In this document: piece by piece, positions 1 through 9,148 of the stretch | Position numbering within the stretch: position 1 is the stretch's first letter | How the letters are laid out: each line of letters begins with the position of its first letter | Assembly (NCBI GenBank): GCA_021201335.1 | Contig: JAJQFD010000037.1 | Coordinates: 1-64,000, forward strand | Length of the DNA: 64,000 bases | Direction of reading: 5' to 3' | Origin: Bacteroides sp. | GTDB lineage: Bacteria; Bacteroidota; Bacteroidia; Bacteroidales; Bacteroidaceae | Notes under the pieces: model-generated | Databases searched by the model: none | Seen by the model: the letters and a program-made list of their open reading frames with translations, nothing else | What the model was told of the DNA's origin: nothing | Position numbers and translations under genes: made by a program

Positions 1-57
1 GACCTATTATGCTATTCTTTTTATTGTTTTATTATATCGAACTCACGTTAAAATAAG

Positions 58-696
58 ATGAAATACTTTATAATATTATTTATATTACTCCTTTCTGCTA
101 ATTGTATGGCACAAAACTTTCAGTTAAAAAATGGTGATCTGATATTTCAGGAAGCCTGTCCGACGGATACAGAAAATCCCATTAAAGAGGTAACAAACAG
201 TATTGATGATTATCACTTTACCCATGTTGGTATCGTATATATTGATAATAAAGACAGCATTTTTGTTTTGGAAGCAACCACTCCTAAAGTCTCTCTTACT
301 CCACTTGCAGCATATTTATATCCTGAGAAAGCGAAAGGATGTTATCCGAAATCAGTTGTGGGCAGGCTAAAACAGCAATATCAACATCTTATTCCGAGAT
401 CTTTAGATATAGGATTTACTTTGGTAGGAAAAGAATATGATTATGGCTATATATTGGGTAACGATCAATATTATTGTTCGGAACTTGTTTATGAAATATT
501 GAAACAGGCCAATGAAGGAAAAGATGTATTTCCTCTGAATGTTATGACCTTTAAATCCAGCGAAACTGGCCAGACAACCCAGGGATGGATTGAGCATTTC
601 AATAAACATGACCTGCCAATACCTGAAGGTGAATCAGGCATTAATCCGGGGGCTATGTCACGTTGTGATGTAATTGATATTATACATTACTATTAG
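58..696 (+). CDS. Secreted YiiX/YebB-like NlpC/P60 cysteine hydrolase
   Basis: The 212-residue protein begins with a signal peptide (hydrophobic residues 4-17, then CMAQ). It carries the layout of permuted NlpC/P60 (YiiX/YebB-type) papain-fold enzymes: a GDLIFQ strand near residue 26, a conserved histidine in FTHVGIV near 54-60, and the candidate catalytic cysteine in YYCSELVYE near 137-145. Members of this fold are amidases or peptidases acting on cell-wall or lipid-linked amides, and the substrate cannot be told here. It is a stand-alone gene, 55 bases before phzF on the same strand. The family call is fairly firm; the enzymatic role is inferred. Confidence 0.8.
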   Translation: MKYFIILFILLLSANCMAQNFQLKNGDLIFQEACPTDTENPIKEVTNSIDDYHFTHVGIVYIDNKDSIFVLEATTPKVSLTPLAAYLYPEKAKGCYPKSVVGRLKQQYQHLIPRSLDIGFTLVGKEYDYGYILGNDQYYCSELVYEILKQANEGKDVFPLNVMTFKSSETGQTTQGWIEHFNKHDLPIPEGESGINPGAMSRCDVIDIIHYY

Positions 697-751
697 TGTT
701 TGTACTATTAGACAGGTTCTGGTTGAATATCAATGAAGAAATGAGTATTAT

Positions 752-1546
752 ATGAAACAGAAAATATACCAGGTAGATGCTTTTGCCAATGAAGCTTTTA
801 GGGGAAACCCTGCTTCTGTCTGTCCCTTAGATAAATGGTTGAAAGATGAAACCCTGCTGAAAATAGCTATGGAAAACAACCTTGCCGAAACTGCCTTTTA
901 TGTAAAAAATGAAAGACAATATGAAATTCGATGGTTTACACCTACTATCGAAGTTGATCTTTGTGGTCATGCAACACTTGCTGCCGCATTTATACTTTTT
1001 AATTATGAAGGTCGTAAAAGTGATACGATCTACTTTCATTCCCCAAGAAGCGGTGAATTAACCGTAACAAGACATGAACCCTACTTAACTCTTAACTTCC
1101 CTGTCGATGTATTTGAAGAGATTGAATTGACCGATGAACTATCTGTCGGATTCAATTTAAAACCTCGTTTAGCATTCAAAGGGAAAACCGACTATTTGTT
1201 TATTTATAACAATGAAGAAGAAATAAAAACAATTAAATATGACCTGGAAGCAATATCCAGATTAAAGGCAAGAGGTGTGATTATTTCTGCAAAAGGAAAT
1301 AAAACCGATTTTGTATCCAGATTCTTTGCTCCCCAGTCTGGAATAAACGAAGATCCTGTTACCGGTTCTGCACATACTACTCTTATACCATACTGGTCAG
1401 AGGTTCTTGGGAAAAAGGAATTAACTGCCATGCAGTTATCAAAACGAACTGGATATCTTCGTTGTAAGAATTTAGGCAATCGGGTAGAGATAAGTGGAGA
1501 ATGTACATTATATATGTTAGGGGAGATCCATTTACCAATTATTTGA
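752..1546 (+). CDS. PhzF family isomerase/epimerase
   Basis: At 264 residues this has the usual PhzF length. The N-terminus (QVDAFANEAFRGNPASV) is the family signature and the LAETAFY segment holds the glutamate that acts as the acid/base in PhzF. The second half repeats the pattern with GINEDPVTGSAH. PhzF proteins form a diaminopimelate-epimerase-like dimer. Only some members make phenazines, and isolated copies like this one in Bacteroidota usually have unknown substrates. No other phenazine genes are present, so a role in phenazine synthesis is not supported. The ATG start at 752 gives the expected first residues. Confidence 0.9.
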   Translation: MKQKIYQVDAFANEAFRGNPASVCPLDKWLKDETLLKIAMENNLAETAFYVKNERQYEIRWFTPTIEVDLCGHATLAAAFILFNYEGRKSDTIYFHSPRSGELTVTRHEPYLTLNFPVDVFEEIELTDELSVGFNLKPRLAFKGKTDYLFIYNNEEEIKTIKYDLEAISRLKARGVIISAKGNKTDFVSRFFAPQSGINEDPVTGSAHTTLIPYWSEVLGKKELTAMQLSKRTGYLRCKNLGNRVEISGECTLYMLGEIHLPII

Positions 1547-1608
1547 TCCGTTCTTTTTATGTGCATCTTCGGAAGTTTGCATCTGATATGAATAAAAAAA
1601 TAGAGATA

Positions 1609-2058
1609 ATGAGAATAATATCTATTAGAGAAAATCCTGAATATAAGGATAAAGCTGTTAATTACTTCAGTAGTACATGGTCTTCTGTATCCCGAATTAT
1701 TTATGAAGACAGCATGACGCATAGCCTTACTACTTCTAGTCCGTTACCCCAATGGTATTTGCTTGAAAAAGACAATGAAATAATCGGAAGTGCCGGGCTT
1801 ATTACAAATGATTTCATCAGTCGGATGGATTTATATCCTTGGTTGTGCGGTGTTTTTATTGAAGAAAAGCATCGAGGACATGCATATTCTTCCCTTTTAT
1901 TTGAAAAGGCAAAAGAAGATAGTAAAAGTGCCGGATTCAGTCATCTCTATCTTTGTACAGATCATATTGGTTTCTATGAAAAGTATGGATTTCATTATAT
2001 AGGACAAGGATACCATCCCTGGGGAGAAGATTCACGTATTTATCAGATAGAATTATAA
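1609..2058 (+). CDS. GNAT family N-acetyltransferase
   Basis: GNAT acetyltransferase. The middle contains the acceptor-binding strand GVFIEEKHRGHAYSSLLF, in which RGHAYSS takes the place of the Q/RxxGxG/A pyrophosphate loop, followed by YLCTDHIGFYEKYGF, the typical C-terminal beta5-alpha4 region. The ORF track starts at 1501 inside phzF. I prefer the internal ATG at 1609 (MRIISIREN), or 1588, because residues before it overlap phzF and look non-coding. The substrate is unknown. It probably belongs to the same transcription unit as the ANT(6)-like gene 22 bases downstream, so a small-molecule or drug acetyltransferase is possible but not shown. Confidence 0.8.
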   Translation: MRIISIRENPEYKDKAVNYFSSTWSSVSRIIYEDSMTHSLTTSSPLPQWYLLEKDNEIIGSAGLITNDFISRMDLYPWLCGVFIEEKHRGHAYSSLLFEKAKEDSKSAGFSHLYLCTDHIGFYEKYGFHYIGQGYHPWGEDSRIYQIEL

Positions 2059-2080
2059 ATTTTTTTTTAAGAATTGGAAT

Positions 2081-2938
2081 ATGAGAACGGAAGAAGAGAT
2101 AATGAATTTACTATTCGGAGTCGTTCAGAATGATCAACGCATAAGGGCAGTAGGAATGGAGGGATCTCGTACCAATCCGAATGCTCCTAAAGATCGTTTT
2201 CAGGATTATGATGTTTCTTTTTTCATTACGGAGATGGCTTCTTTTCTGGTAGATGACAAGTGGTTAAATGTTTTCGGGGATCGTATCATTATGCAAAAAC
2301 CGGAGGCGATGACATTATTCCCGCCTGCTTTAGGCGGTTGGTTTTCTTATCTGATGCTATTTACTGATGGCAACCGCATCGATTTGAAGTTAATTCCGCT
2401 CGCTGATATCAAAAAATATATTGAGAGTGAACGGGGACTTGTGAAAGTTTTGATGGACAAAGACGGGCTTTTCCCGAAATTAGCTCCTCCGACGGATAAG
2501 TATTACAATGTTCGTAAGCCTTCTAATAAAGAATTCTCCGATTGTTGTAATGAGTTTTGGTGGGTTTCAACGTATGTGGCAAAAGGACTTGCAAGAAGAG
2601 AAATCTTATATGCTATTGATCATCTTAATTTATATGTCAGACCAGAGCTTTTGCGCATGTTATCTTGGAGAGCTGGAATAGATGCAGGCTTCTCAGTTAG
2701 CATGGGTAAGAATTATAAATATATGGAGCATTATATTGATCTCGCCTTGTGGAATCAGCTCCTTACCACGTACGATGTTTCCTGTTACCAGAAGTGCTGG
2801 GATGCTCTTTTTATGATATCCAGTTTATTTACAGAAATTGCAAAAGAAGTGGCGCATCATCTTGGATATTGTGACCCGGAATCTGAATTCCTTAAGGTAA
2901 AGGATTATCTGCGTCAGATATATAAGGAATTTTACTAG
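2081..2938 (+). CDS. ANT(6)-type aminoglycoside 6-adenylyltransferase
   Basis: This 285-residue protein matches streptomycin adenylyltransferases (AadE/AadS/AadK type). It has a nucleotidyltransferase-fold motif GSRTNPNAP, the metal-binding pair in DYDVSFF, and DLKLIPL as the third acidic strand. The C-terminal half is the helical domain that includes KFWW-like (EFWWVSTYVAKGLARRE) and RMLSWR segments typical of the family. Known members transfer AMP to the 6-hydroxyl of streptomycin. Whether this chromosomal copy confers resistance cannot be read from sequence. No mobile element lies directly beside it. Confidence 0.85.
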   Translation: MRTEEEIMNLLFGVVQNDQRIRAVGMEGSRTNPNAPKDRFQDYDVSFFITEMASFLVDDKWLNVFGDRIIMQKPEAMTLFPPALGGWFSYLMLFTDGNRIDLKLIPLADIKKYIESERGLVKVLMDKDGLFPKLAPPTDKYYNVRKPSNKEFSDCCNEFWWVSTYVAKGLARREILYAIDHLNLYVRPELLRMLSWRAGIDAGFSVSMGKNYKYMEHYIDLALWNQLLTTYDVSCYQKCWDALFMISSLFTEIAKEVAHHLGYCDPESEFLKVKDYLRQIYKEFY

Positions 2939-3439
2939 AATCGTATTAACAATTTAACCTCGCATTTACTGCTTTCTTATTTTATATTTATATATCTTTT
3001 AGGCTGGGATGGATTGCCTAAGCATTGTTTACCATATCATAAGCTTCCTGCATAGCGAATTTATCCTTAATTTCGCACGCTTAGCATTTCCGGCGGAGGC
3101 TCATATTCTTTCGTTCCTAGGTCTATCTTGAGATTTTATGCCGCTATAGGTTACCTAAATAAGAACGTGGCCCTCTAAACAAAACCATTTGAGCTTTTAT
3201 TCACCCCGGAAATAAAATATTATTTTTTCATATAGAGATGCAATATTTGCGTCTCTAACGGCGTGCATCTCTAATTGCGTATATCCCAATTATACGCATT
3301 TAAATATTTATATATCCCCACCTCCTCCATCTACAAAATCCCCTCTTTTGTATATTTCCTACTCCCTCTCCGTATATATTTCCAAAACCGCATGACCCTC
3401 GTGTTTATCTTTGCCCCATAATCAAAGTAAACACAAAAA
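2939..3439. other. Intergenic region without a recognised gene
   Basis: About 500 bases with no convincing reading frame. The segment near 3010-3180 is less AT-rich than the rest and could be residue of a lost gene on the minus strand, but I could not identify it. Repeats of gcatctctaa/gcgtatat near 3235-3300 are short and imperfect. The 3' end holds the promoter of the TonB-dependent receptor gene. Confidence 0.4.
3406..3413 (+). promoter_or_regulatory. Candidate Bacteroidota -7 box (TATCTTTG)
   Basis: TATCTTTG matches the Bacteroidota primary sigma factor -7 consensus TAnnTTTG and lies 27 bases before the receptor start codon. A clear -33 TTG is not visible at the ideal spacing. Confidence 0.55.
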
Positions 3440-5827
3440 ATGAAACAAACAACGATCTTTTCCATCCTCTTCTTAGTAATCCTCGCAACCTGCACAATCC
3501 CTCGGAACCTGTTCGCCCAATCTAGCCGGCAATCCGCCAAACAATCCCCTTCGGGCCCCCTCACCCAAACCATCCGCGGCACAGTCATAGACCGCTCCTC
3601 CGGAGAACCCATACCCTACACCACAGTCATCCTTGATAATACCACCAACGGAACAAGCACCGGCGATGCAGGCACATTCACCCTCACCAACGTCCCCATC
3701 GGACGCCATTCCGTCACCGTCAGCTTTATAGGCTATGAAACCACAATTGTAAAAGAAATTCTCGTTACCTCCACCAAAGAAGTGACCCTTGAAATCCCTC
3801 TGACGGAAAAGACCACACAAGTAGACGAAGTCGTGATACGCCCCACCGTCAACAAATCCGAACCCCTCAATAAAATGGCGACCCTTGGCGCGCAAATGTT
3901 TAGCGTGGAAGAAGCCGGACGTTACGCCGGAGGTATGGACGACCCCGCACGCCTCGTCAGCTCCTACGCCGGAGTAGCCACACAAAGCGTATCCGGCAAC
4001 GCCATCTCCATACACGGCAACGCCCCGAGCCTGCTGCAATGGCGGTTGGAAGACGTGGAAATACCCAACCCCAACCACTTTGCCGATGTCAGCGTACTAG
4101 GCGGAGGGTTCCTCTCCGGTATGAGCAGCAACGTACTCGGCAACTCAGATTTCTTCATCGGCGCATTCCCGGCAGAGTACAACAACGCGGTCTCCGGCGT
4201 GTTCGACATGAAACTGCGCAACGGCAACAACCACAAATACCAACATACCTTCCAACTCGGAATCCTCGGTCTCGACTTCGCCTCCGAAGGCCCGATCAGC
4301 AAAAAGCATAATTCCTCCTACATCATCAACTACCGCTATTCCACCACCAGCCTTGCCGAAAAAATAATCGGTAAAGAAGACATGGGGGGCACGCTCGGTT
4401 ATCAAGACCTCAACATCAAACTCAATTTCCCCACTCGCCGCGCAGGCACCTTCTCCCTGTGGGGCATCGGGCTAATTGACGATGTAGTGCCCATCCTCGT
4501 TGACCCTGATGAGTGGGAATACCTCGAAGAAGGAATCCTTACCGGCTCTAAACAAAAATCCGGTGCGGCAGGTCTGTCCCACAGATACCTGTTCCGCAAC
4601 AACAAAACCACCCTGCGCACCACCCTTGCCGCCACCCATATCGACACCAGTGTAGACGAAGAATTTTGTGACCTCGATGAAAGCCGGAGCCCCCGCACCG
4701 ACATGGCATCCAACACCACAAACCTGATCGCTACCACCTCCCTGAACCACAAGTTCAGCCCCCGTCACACCAACAAAACAGGCGTTACATTCACAAATAT
4801 CAACTACGATATGAGCCTCGATTTCACACCACTCTTTGGTCAGCCCCTGGAAAATTACATCAACTCCGAAGGCCATACAAACCTGATCGCCGCCTACACC
4901 AGTTCGCAGGTAAACATCCTGAAGAACTTCACCCTTACCGCCGGACTCAACCTCCAGCACCTTACGCTCAACAGCACCACTACCCTCGAACCCCGCGCCG
5001 GACTCAAATGGTACGCCACCCCCGCACACTCCTTTGCCATTGCTTACGGACTACATAGCCGCATGGAAAAACCCGATATCTATTTCGTGAAAGACGAAAA
5101 TGGAAACCTGCCCAACAAAGAACTCAGCTTCACCAAAAGCCACCACTTCATGTTCTCCTACGTCTACCGCATTTCGGACGATATGAACCTCAAAATTGAA
5201 CCCTACTACCAACACCTCTACGATGTGCCCGTAACGGCAGACGGTTCATACTCCATCCTCAACCGCAAGGACTTCTACATCACCGAAATACTTGTACCCA
5301 AAGGCAAAGGGCGCAACTACGGCGTTGACCTCACTTTCGAAAAATACCTCACCAAAGGCATGTACTACATGGTCACCGCCTCTGTGTTCAGTTCCAAATA
5401 CCTCGGTGGAGACGGCAAATGGTACAACACCCGCTACAACCGCAACTATATCGTCAACGGACTCATCGGCAAAGAGTGGATGTTCGGCCGCGACATGCTC
5501 GGCGTAAACCTCAAACTCACCCTCATGGGCGGACACCGCTACACCCCTGTTGACGAAGCCGCCACCCTTGCCCATCCCGACAAAGAGGCACAATATGACG
5601 AAACCCAAATGTATTCCCGACAATTCTCACCCATGCTCATCGGCGATTTTTCCATCAGCTACCGCATGAACCGGAGACACCTGGCACACGAATTTGCCAT
5701 CAAAAGCGTCAACGCCACCCGCCAAAAAGAGTATGCCGGACACCGTTACAATATCCAGACCAACCAGATAGAACCCTACCGCCCCAATACTGCCATGTTC
5801 AACGTAAGCTACCGGATAGAGTTTTGA
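3440..5827 (+). CDS. TonB-dependent outer membrane receptor with carboxypeptidase-like N-domain
   Basis: The 795-residue protein has a signal peptide ending near LFAQ and a CarboxypepD_reg-like domain (about residues 43-125, RGTVIDRSSGEPIPYTTV to EIPL). A plug region follows, with GNAISIHGNAPSLLQWRLEDVEIPNP and FIGAFPAEY. The remainder is a beta-barrel ending in an aromatic-rich strand (NVSYRIEF) as expected for outer membrane barrels. No SusD-like partner follows, so it is not a typical polysaccharide locus, and the ligand is unknown. Codons are strongly C-ending (ACC, CCC, CTC), unlike the AT-ending genes on both sides, and this continues through the three regulatory genes downstream. The LytS/LytTR trio next door may regulate it. 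Confidence 0.9.
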   Translation: MKQTTIFSILFLVILATCTIPRNLFAQSSRQSAKQSPSGPLTQTIRGTVIDRSSGEPIPYTTVILDNTTNGTSTGDAGTFTLTNVPIGRHSVTVSFIGYETTIVKEILVTSTKEVTLEIPLTEKTTQVDEVVIRPTVNKSEPLNKMATLGAQMFSVEEAGRYAGGMDDPARLVSSYAGVATQSVSGNAISIHGNAPSLLQWRLEDVEIPNPNHFADVSVLGGGFLSGMSSNVLGNSDFFIGAFPAEYNNAVSGVFDMKLRNGNNHKYQHTFQLGILGLDFASEGPISKKHNSSYIINYRYSTTSLAEKIIGKEDMGGTLGYQDLNIKLNFPTRRAGTFSLWGIGLIDDVVPILVDPDEWEYLEEGILTGSKQKSGAAGLSHRYLFRNNKTTLRTTLAATHIDTSVDEEFCDLDESRSPRTDMASNTTNLIATTSLNHKFSPRHTNKTGVTFTNINYDMSLDFTPLFGQPLENYINSEGHTNLIAAYTSSQVNILKNFTLTAGLNLQHLTLNSTTTLEPRAGLKWYATPAHSFAIAYGLHSRMEKPDIYFVKDENGNLPNKELSFTKSHHFMFSYVYRISDDMNLKIEPYYQHLYDVPVTADGSYSILNRKDFYITEILVPKGKGRNYGVDLTFEKYLTKGMYYMVTASVFSSKYLGGDGKWYNTRYNRNYIVNGLIGKEWMFGRDMLGVNLKLTLMGGHRYTPVDEAATLAHPDKEAQYDETQMYSRQFSPMLIGDFSISYRMNRRHLAHEFAIKSVNATRQKEYAGHRYNIQTNQIEPYRPNTAMFNVSYRIEF

Positions 5828-5832
5828 TCATG

Positions 5833-5876
5833 CCACTCTCCTCCTTATCAAGGAGGAATACCCAAAGGGGGAGGTG
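5833..5876. repeat. Palindromic intergenic element (CCTCCTT-ATC-AAGGAGG)
   Basis: A 7-bp perfect stem with a 3-base loop is nested in a wider inverted repeat (CCAC...CTCC to GGAGGTGG) just after the receptor stop codon. It could act as a terminator-like hairpin. A related CTCCTT-nnn-AAGGAG hairpin occurs at 56852-56866. Confidence 0.55.
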
Positions 5877-5953
5877 GTTAAATCAAATCACTGTTTTGAC
5901 AACCTATTTATACCCAAAAACACCCATAATATACAAATAATCTATAATTTTGG

Positions 5954-6991
5954 ATGCAGATGATAAGCCGCACACGCAATAATATACTATACGACTTCCT
6001 CATCCAACCCTGGTACAGGATATGGAGACACGTACTCTTTTTCCTCACCTTCACCTTTATCTTCATCGGGCAGTCGCTGTTTGTCTTTGGCGACCAACTG
6101 GAAGCAATCGGCAATAAAGTCTACTGGTTCACCGGCGGTAGCGTCCTCACCATGGTAACGGTGCTTTATCTCAATATCTATTACCACGTTCCGCTGTTGC
6201 TGTTAAAAAATAAATACGTGCAGTTTTTCGCAATCTTCCTGGCAGAAACCGCCCTTTACATCATCATCAAAAGCGTAGTCGAAACCCACCTGCTTGCCCA
6301 GATCGGCATCACCCGCAATTTCAACGGCATCACCCTGCTGGACATCATTTCGAACCTCACTCTCTACACCATCTGTATCATCGGAAGTTCCGCCACCGTC
6401 CTGTTCAAACAGTGGATTACCGATAGTGAAAACATAGACGATTTAAAAAACAAACAACTCAAAAACCGTGTAGAAGAGCTAAAGAACCGCATCAACCCCA
6501 AATTCCTGACAAACATACTCGACTATGTATCCGAAAAAGTAAAATCCGATTCCTGCGCAGCCTCCGACATCCTTTTTAGCTTGAGCGATATGTTGCGCTA
6601 CGAGCTCTACGACTGTAAACGCGAAAAAGTATTGCTTGATTCCGACGTCGAATTCATAGACGCATACCTGTCGCTCGAACAGCTCAACCACCCTGGCACA
6701 TTCACCCATACCATAACCACCACCGGAAAGAGCAAACTGTTCGTTCCCCCCTTTACCTACGTACCCATTATCCGTAAAATAATCGAACAACACCCGACAA
6801 GTATACACATCACTTTCGATATCGGCAAACACTCGGTCACATTCCGCTGTACCGTATCGGGCGCGAACCTCGGCCACTGCGACTTCTCCCCCGAAAAACA
6901 AAGGCTCGCAGCGATTCACCACAAGAATATCAACCTCGTAAATACCGCAGACAGCGTAGAACTGCACCACGAAATATGCTGGAAAAAATAA
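5954..6991 (+). CDS. LytS-type membrane histidine kinase homologue, probable pseudokinase
   Basis: At 345 residues it has four predicted membrane helices in the first ~160 residues, a short coiled linker and a His_kinase (LytS-type) domain. The phosphoacceptor motif that normally reads QINPHFLFN is RINPKFLTN here, so the acceptor histidine is replaced by lysine. The ATP-binding N-box, normally FVENAIKHN, is replaced by VPIIRKIIEQHP with no catalytic asparagine, and the G-box is absent. It should therefore neither bind ATP well nor autophosphorylate. It overlaps the intact kinase gene by 16 bases, suggesting a sensor partner in a heterodimer. A TAATTTTG box sits directly before the start, so a leaderless start at the ATG at 5960 is possible. 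Confidence 0.85.
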   Translation: MQMISRTRNNILYDFLIQPWYRIWRHVLFFLTFTFIFIGQSLFVFGDQLEAIGNKVYWFTGGSVLTMVTVLYLNIYYHVPLLLLKNKYVQFFAIFLAETALYIIIKSVVETHLLAQIGITRNFNGITLLDIISNLTLYTICIIGSSATVLFKQWITDSENIDDLKNKQLKNRVEELKNRINPKFLTNILDYVSEKVKSDSCAASDILFSLSDMLRYELYDCKREKVLLDSDVEFIDAYLSLEQLNHPGTFTHTITTTGKSKLFVPPFTYVPIIRKIIEQHPTSIHITFDIGKHSVTFRCTVSGANLGHCDFSPEKQRLAAIHHKNINLVNTADSVELHHEICWKK

Positions 6992-8121
6992 ACCATATAA
7001 TCTCTGAAGTACTGCTGGAACCCCGTTACAGGCTTCTCAGACACCTGCTTGTACAAGTAGCCGTCCTTCTTATCACCGTCAACGTGCTATGGGACGAACC
7101 CGACCATATCCAACCCGGACGCCTTGGCGCATGGCTCGCCTACTTTTTGCAGATAAACATCGTGATCTACGTAAACATGTACCTGCTCGTGCCACGACTC
7201 CTGCTCAGAGGTAAAACCCCTTGGTACATCTTTGTATTGATCCTGCTCATCATCTGCACAGTAATTTCCATCGGATTGTTGCAGGAAAATTACACAACCG
7301 ATCCCGCCCATACCCAAGTTGTTAACGATATTCAAACCGATGATCATATCCCCACAGATACCCTTATCGATACCCATAGTTCTATTGGAGGAAATGCCCT
7401 GTTGATCCTTCAACCCATATCCTCCCTCGCCGCCTTCCTCGTTTTTATTGCCGGACTCACCACCATCCATCTTTTCAAATACCGCCTCGGCAACATCCGC
7501 AAGATCAACGAACTCACGAACGCCACCATGGCAATCGAACTAGCGAATCTGCAAAACCAGATCAACCCGCATTTCCTTTTCAACACCCTCAACAACGCCA
7601 ACATACTGGCAGGAAAAGACGCGGAGAAATCATCCTACATACTCCAAAAACTCAACGACCTACTCCGCTATCAAACCGCCGGAGAGTCCAAAGGGATTGT
7701 TAAGCTCACCGATGATATCAACTTCCTGACCGACTACCTCAACCTCGAGAAAACCCGCCGGGACCGTTTTGACTACATCATACACAGCGAAGGCGACTGC
7801 AATGTATCCGTACCCCCGCTGCTGTTTATTCCCTTCGTTGAGAACGCCATCAAACATAATCCGGAGAATGACTCCTATGTGAGTATCGTTTTTCGCGTCA
7901 CCTCACATAAATTGCACTTTGAATGTCAGAATCCTAAAGCCAGGTTGGCTACGCAATCCGGCGCATCCCCCCAGTCTGAATTATCCTCACCACCCAAGCA
8001 AGGAGGTCTCGGACTGAAAAACATACGCAAGCGGCTTGACCTGTTGTTCGGAAAGAACTACACTCTCGACCTGCACAATGAAAAAGAGAACTACACCGTA
8101 ATAATGGAATTTAAAATATGA
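6976..8121 (+). CDS. LytS-type sensor histidine kinase (intact)
   Basis: This is a 381-residue membrane kinase. Four hydrophobic helices span roughly residues 20-165, followed by QNQINPHFLFNTLNN with the conserved phosphoacceptor histidine. The N-box is FIPFVENAIKHNPEN and the G-box GGLGLKNIRKRL. It is the active-looking counterpart of the preceding pseudokinase and precedes a LytTR regulator by 13 bases, so the three genes form one signalling unit. The segment just before the G-box (PQSELSSPPKQ) is low in complexity. The stimulus is unknown; control of the adjacent receptor gene is a reasonable inference. Confidence 0.92.
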   Translation: MLEKINHIISEVLLEPRYRLLRHLLVQVAVLLITVNVLWDEPDHIQPGRLGAWLAYFLQINIVIYVNMYLLVPRLLLRGKTPWYIFVLILLIICTVISIGLLQENYTTDPAHTQVVNDIQTDDHIPTDTLIDTHSSIGGNALLILQPISSLAAFLVFIAGLTTIHLFKYRLGNIRKINELTNATMAIELANLQNQINPHFLFNTLNNANILAGKDAEKSSYILQKLNDLLRYQTAGESKGIVKLTDDINFLTDYLNLEKTRRDRFDYIIHSEGDCNVSVPPLLFIPFVENAIKHNPENDSYVSIVFRVTSHKLHFECQNPKARLATQSGASPQSELSSPPKQGGLGLKNIRKRLDLLFGKNYTLDLHNEKENYTVIMEFKI

Positions 8122-8134
8122 AATATATCTAAAT

Positions 8135-8857
8135 ATGAAATGTATCATAGTTGACGATGAACCCATCGCCCGTCAGGGAATCAAAGACCTGCTGGACAAT
8201 ATCCAGGCACTCGAACTCTCCGGCAGCTTCGAAAACGCTGAAACCGCCGGAGAATTTATAAAAGACCACCCTGTTGACCTCATTTTTCTGGATATCCAGA
8301 TGTCCGGCATCAACGGACTGGAATTTGCCCGCAGCATATCCAAAACCACCCTTGTGATATTCACCACCGCCTTTGCCGAATTCGCCCTCGACAGCTACGA
8401 AGTGGATGCGGTGGACTATCTCGTAAAACCCATCAAACCCAAACGTTTTGAAAAGGCAGTTGAAAAGGCAATATCCTATCACAACATGCTGCTTTCGGAA
8501 GAGTCACAGAAGGAGACGGAACAGAAAGAGGTAGCGGAACAGCTGGAAGCCGATTCCATTTTTATCAAATCCGAGCGCCGTTTCTTCAGAGTGAACCTAC
8601 GTAACATTCTCTTTATTGAGGGATTAAAAGATTACGTAGTGATACAAACAGAAAAGCAACGCCTCATTACCCACATGAACCTCAAAACGATTCACGATAT
8701 GCTACCCCAAAAGACTTTCCTGCGGGTAAACCGTTCGTATATAATTAATAAGGAGCATGTAGAATCATTCAGCAACAACGATGTCTTCATCGACAAATAC
8801 GAAATCGCCATCGGCAATTTTTACAGAGATTCTTTTTTTGACCTGATGATGGGGTAG
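8135..8857 (+). CDS. LytTR response regulator
   Basis: A receiver domain (residues 1-118) has the acidic pair DDEP, phosphoacceptor aspartate in LIFLDIQMSG and the conserved lysine in YLVKPIKP. A LytTR DNA-binding domain follows (about 145-240), including FFRVNLRNILFIEG, DYVVI and FLRVNRSYIIN. It is full length at 240 residues and presumably receives phosphate from the intact kinase encoded just upstream. LytTR proteins bind pairs of direct repeats, but no convincing pair was located near the receptor promoter. Confidence 0.93.
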   Translation: MKCIIVDDEPIARQGIKDLLDNIQALELSGSFENAETAGEFIKDHPVDLIFLDIQMSGINGLEFARSISKTTLVIFTTAFAEFALDSYEVDAVDYLVKPIKPKRFEKAVEKAISYHNMLLSEESQKETEQKEVAEQLEADSIFIKSERRFFRVNLRNILFIEGLKDYVVIQTEKQRLITHMNLKTIHDMLPQKTFLRVNRSYIINKEHVESFSNNDVFIDKYEIAIGNFYRDSFFDLMMG

Positions 8858-8887
8858 GAGGGTCTGTCAAAATGGACGTCACTTTTC

Positions 8888-9127
8888 TGTTAGATTACGA
8901 TCTGTAAGTAATCACCCCGGTAGGGGTGAGATATACATAACCCCGGGTGAGCGAAGCATAACCCGGGGTAGGTATCATACCCCCCCACAAAAACAACCCA
9001 GAAGGGGTTGAACCCGCTTCGGGGCTCACTGAAAGGTTTAGCTATTAACTCCCCGGGTCAGCGTAGTGCAGCCCGTGGTTATACACATTTTACCCCGGGC
9101 GGGGTAATTGCTTATGATTTGTAACTA
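8888..9127. repeat. Composite REP-like inverted repeat (CCCCGGG elements)
   Basis: A GC-rich island in an AT-rich spacer. It contains several short palindromes (CCCCGGgtaGGGGT, CCCCGGGTGAGCGAAGCATA-ACCCGGGG, AACCCGCTTCGGGG, CCCCGGGCGGGGT). The two outer ends are related in inverted orientation (TTACgATCtgTAAGtAATcACCCCG against TTACaAATcaTAAGcAATtACCCCG read from the other strand), so the whole ~240 bases form one imperfect inverted repeat. It resembles REP/BIME units or a MITE. Confidence 0.6.
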
Positions 9128-9148
9128 ATTCAAAGAACGACTGGGCTT

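Noticed and set aside
752-1546. Phenazine biosynthesis locus
   Set aside because: Only a PhzF homologue is present; no phzA-G partners.
3473-5623. Long antisense ORFs opposite the TonB-dependent receptor gene
   Set aside because: They mirror the C-rich codon usage of the real gene, have glycine/valine-rich products without domains, and lack starts with sensible context.
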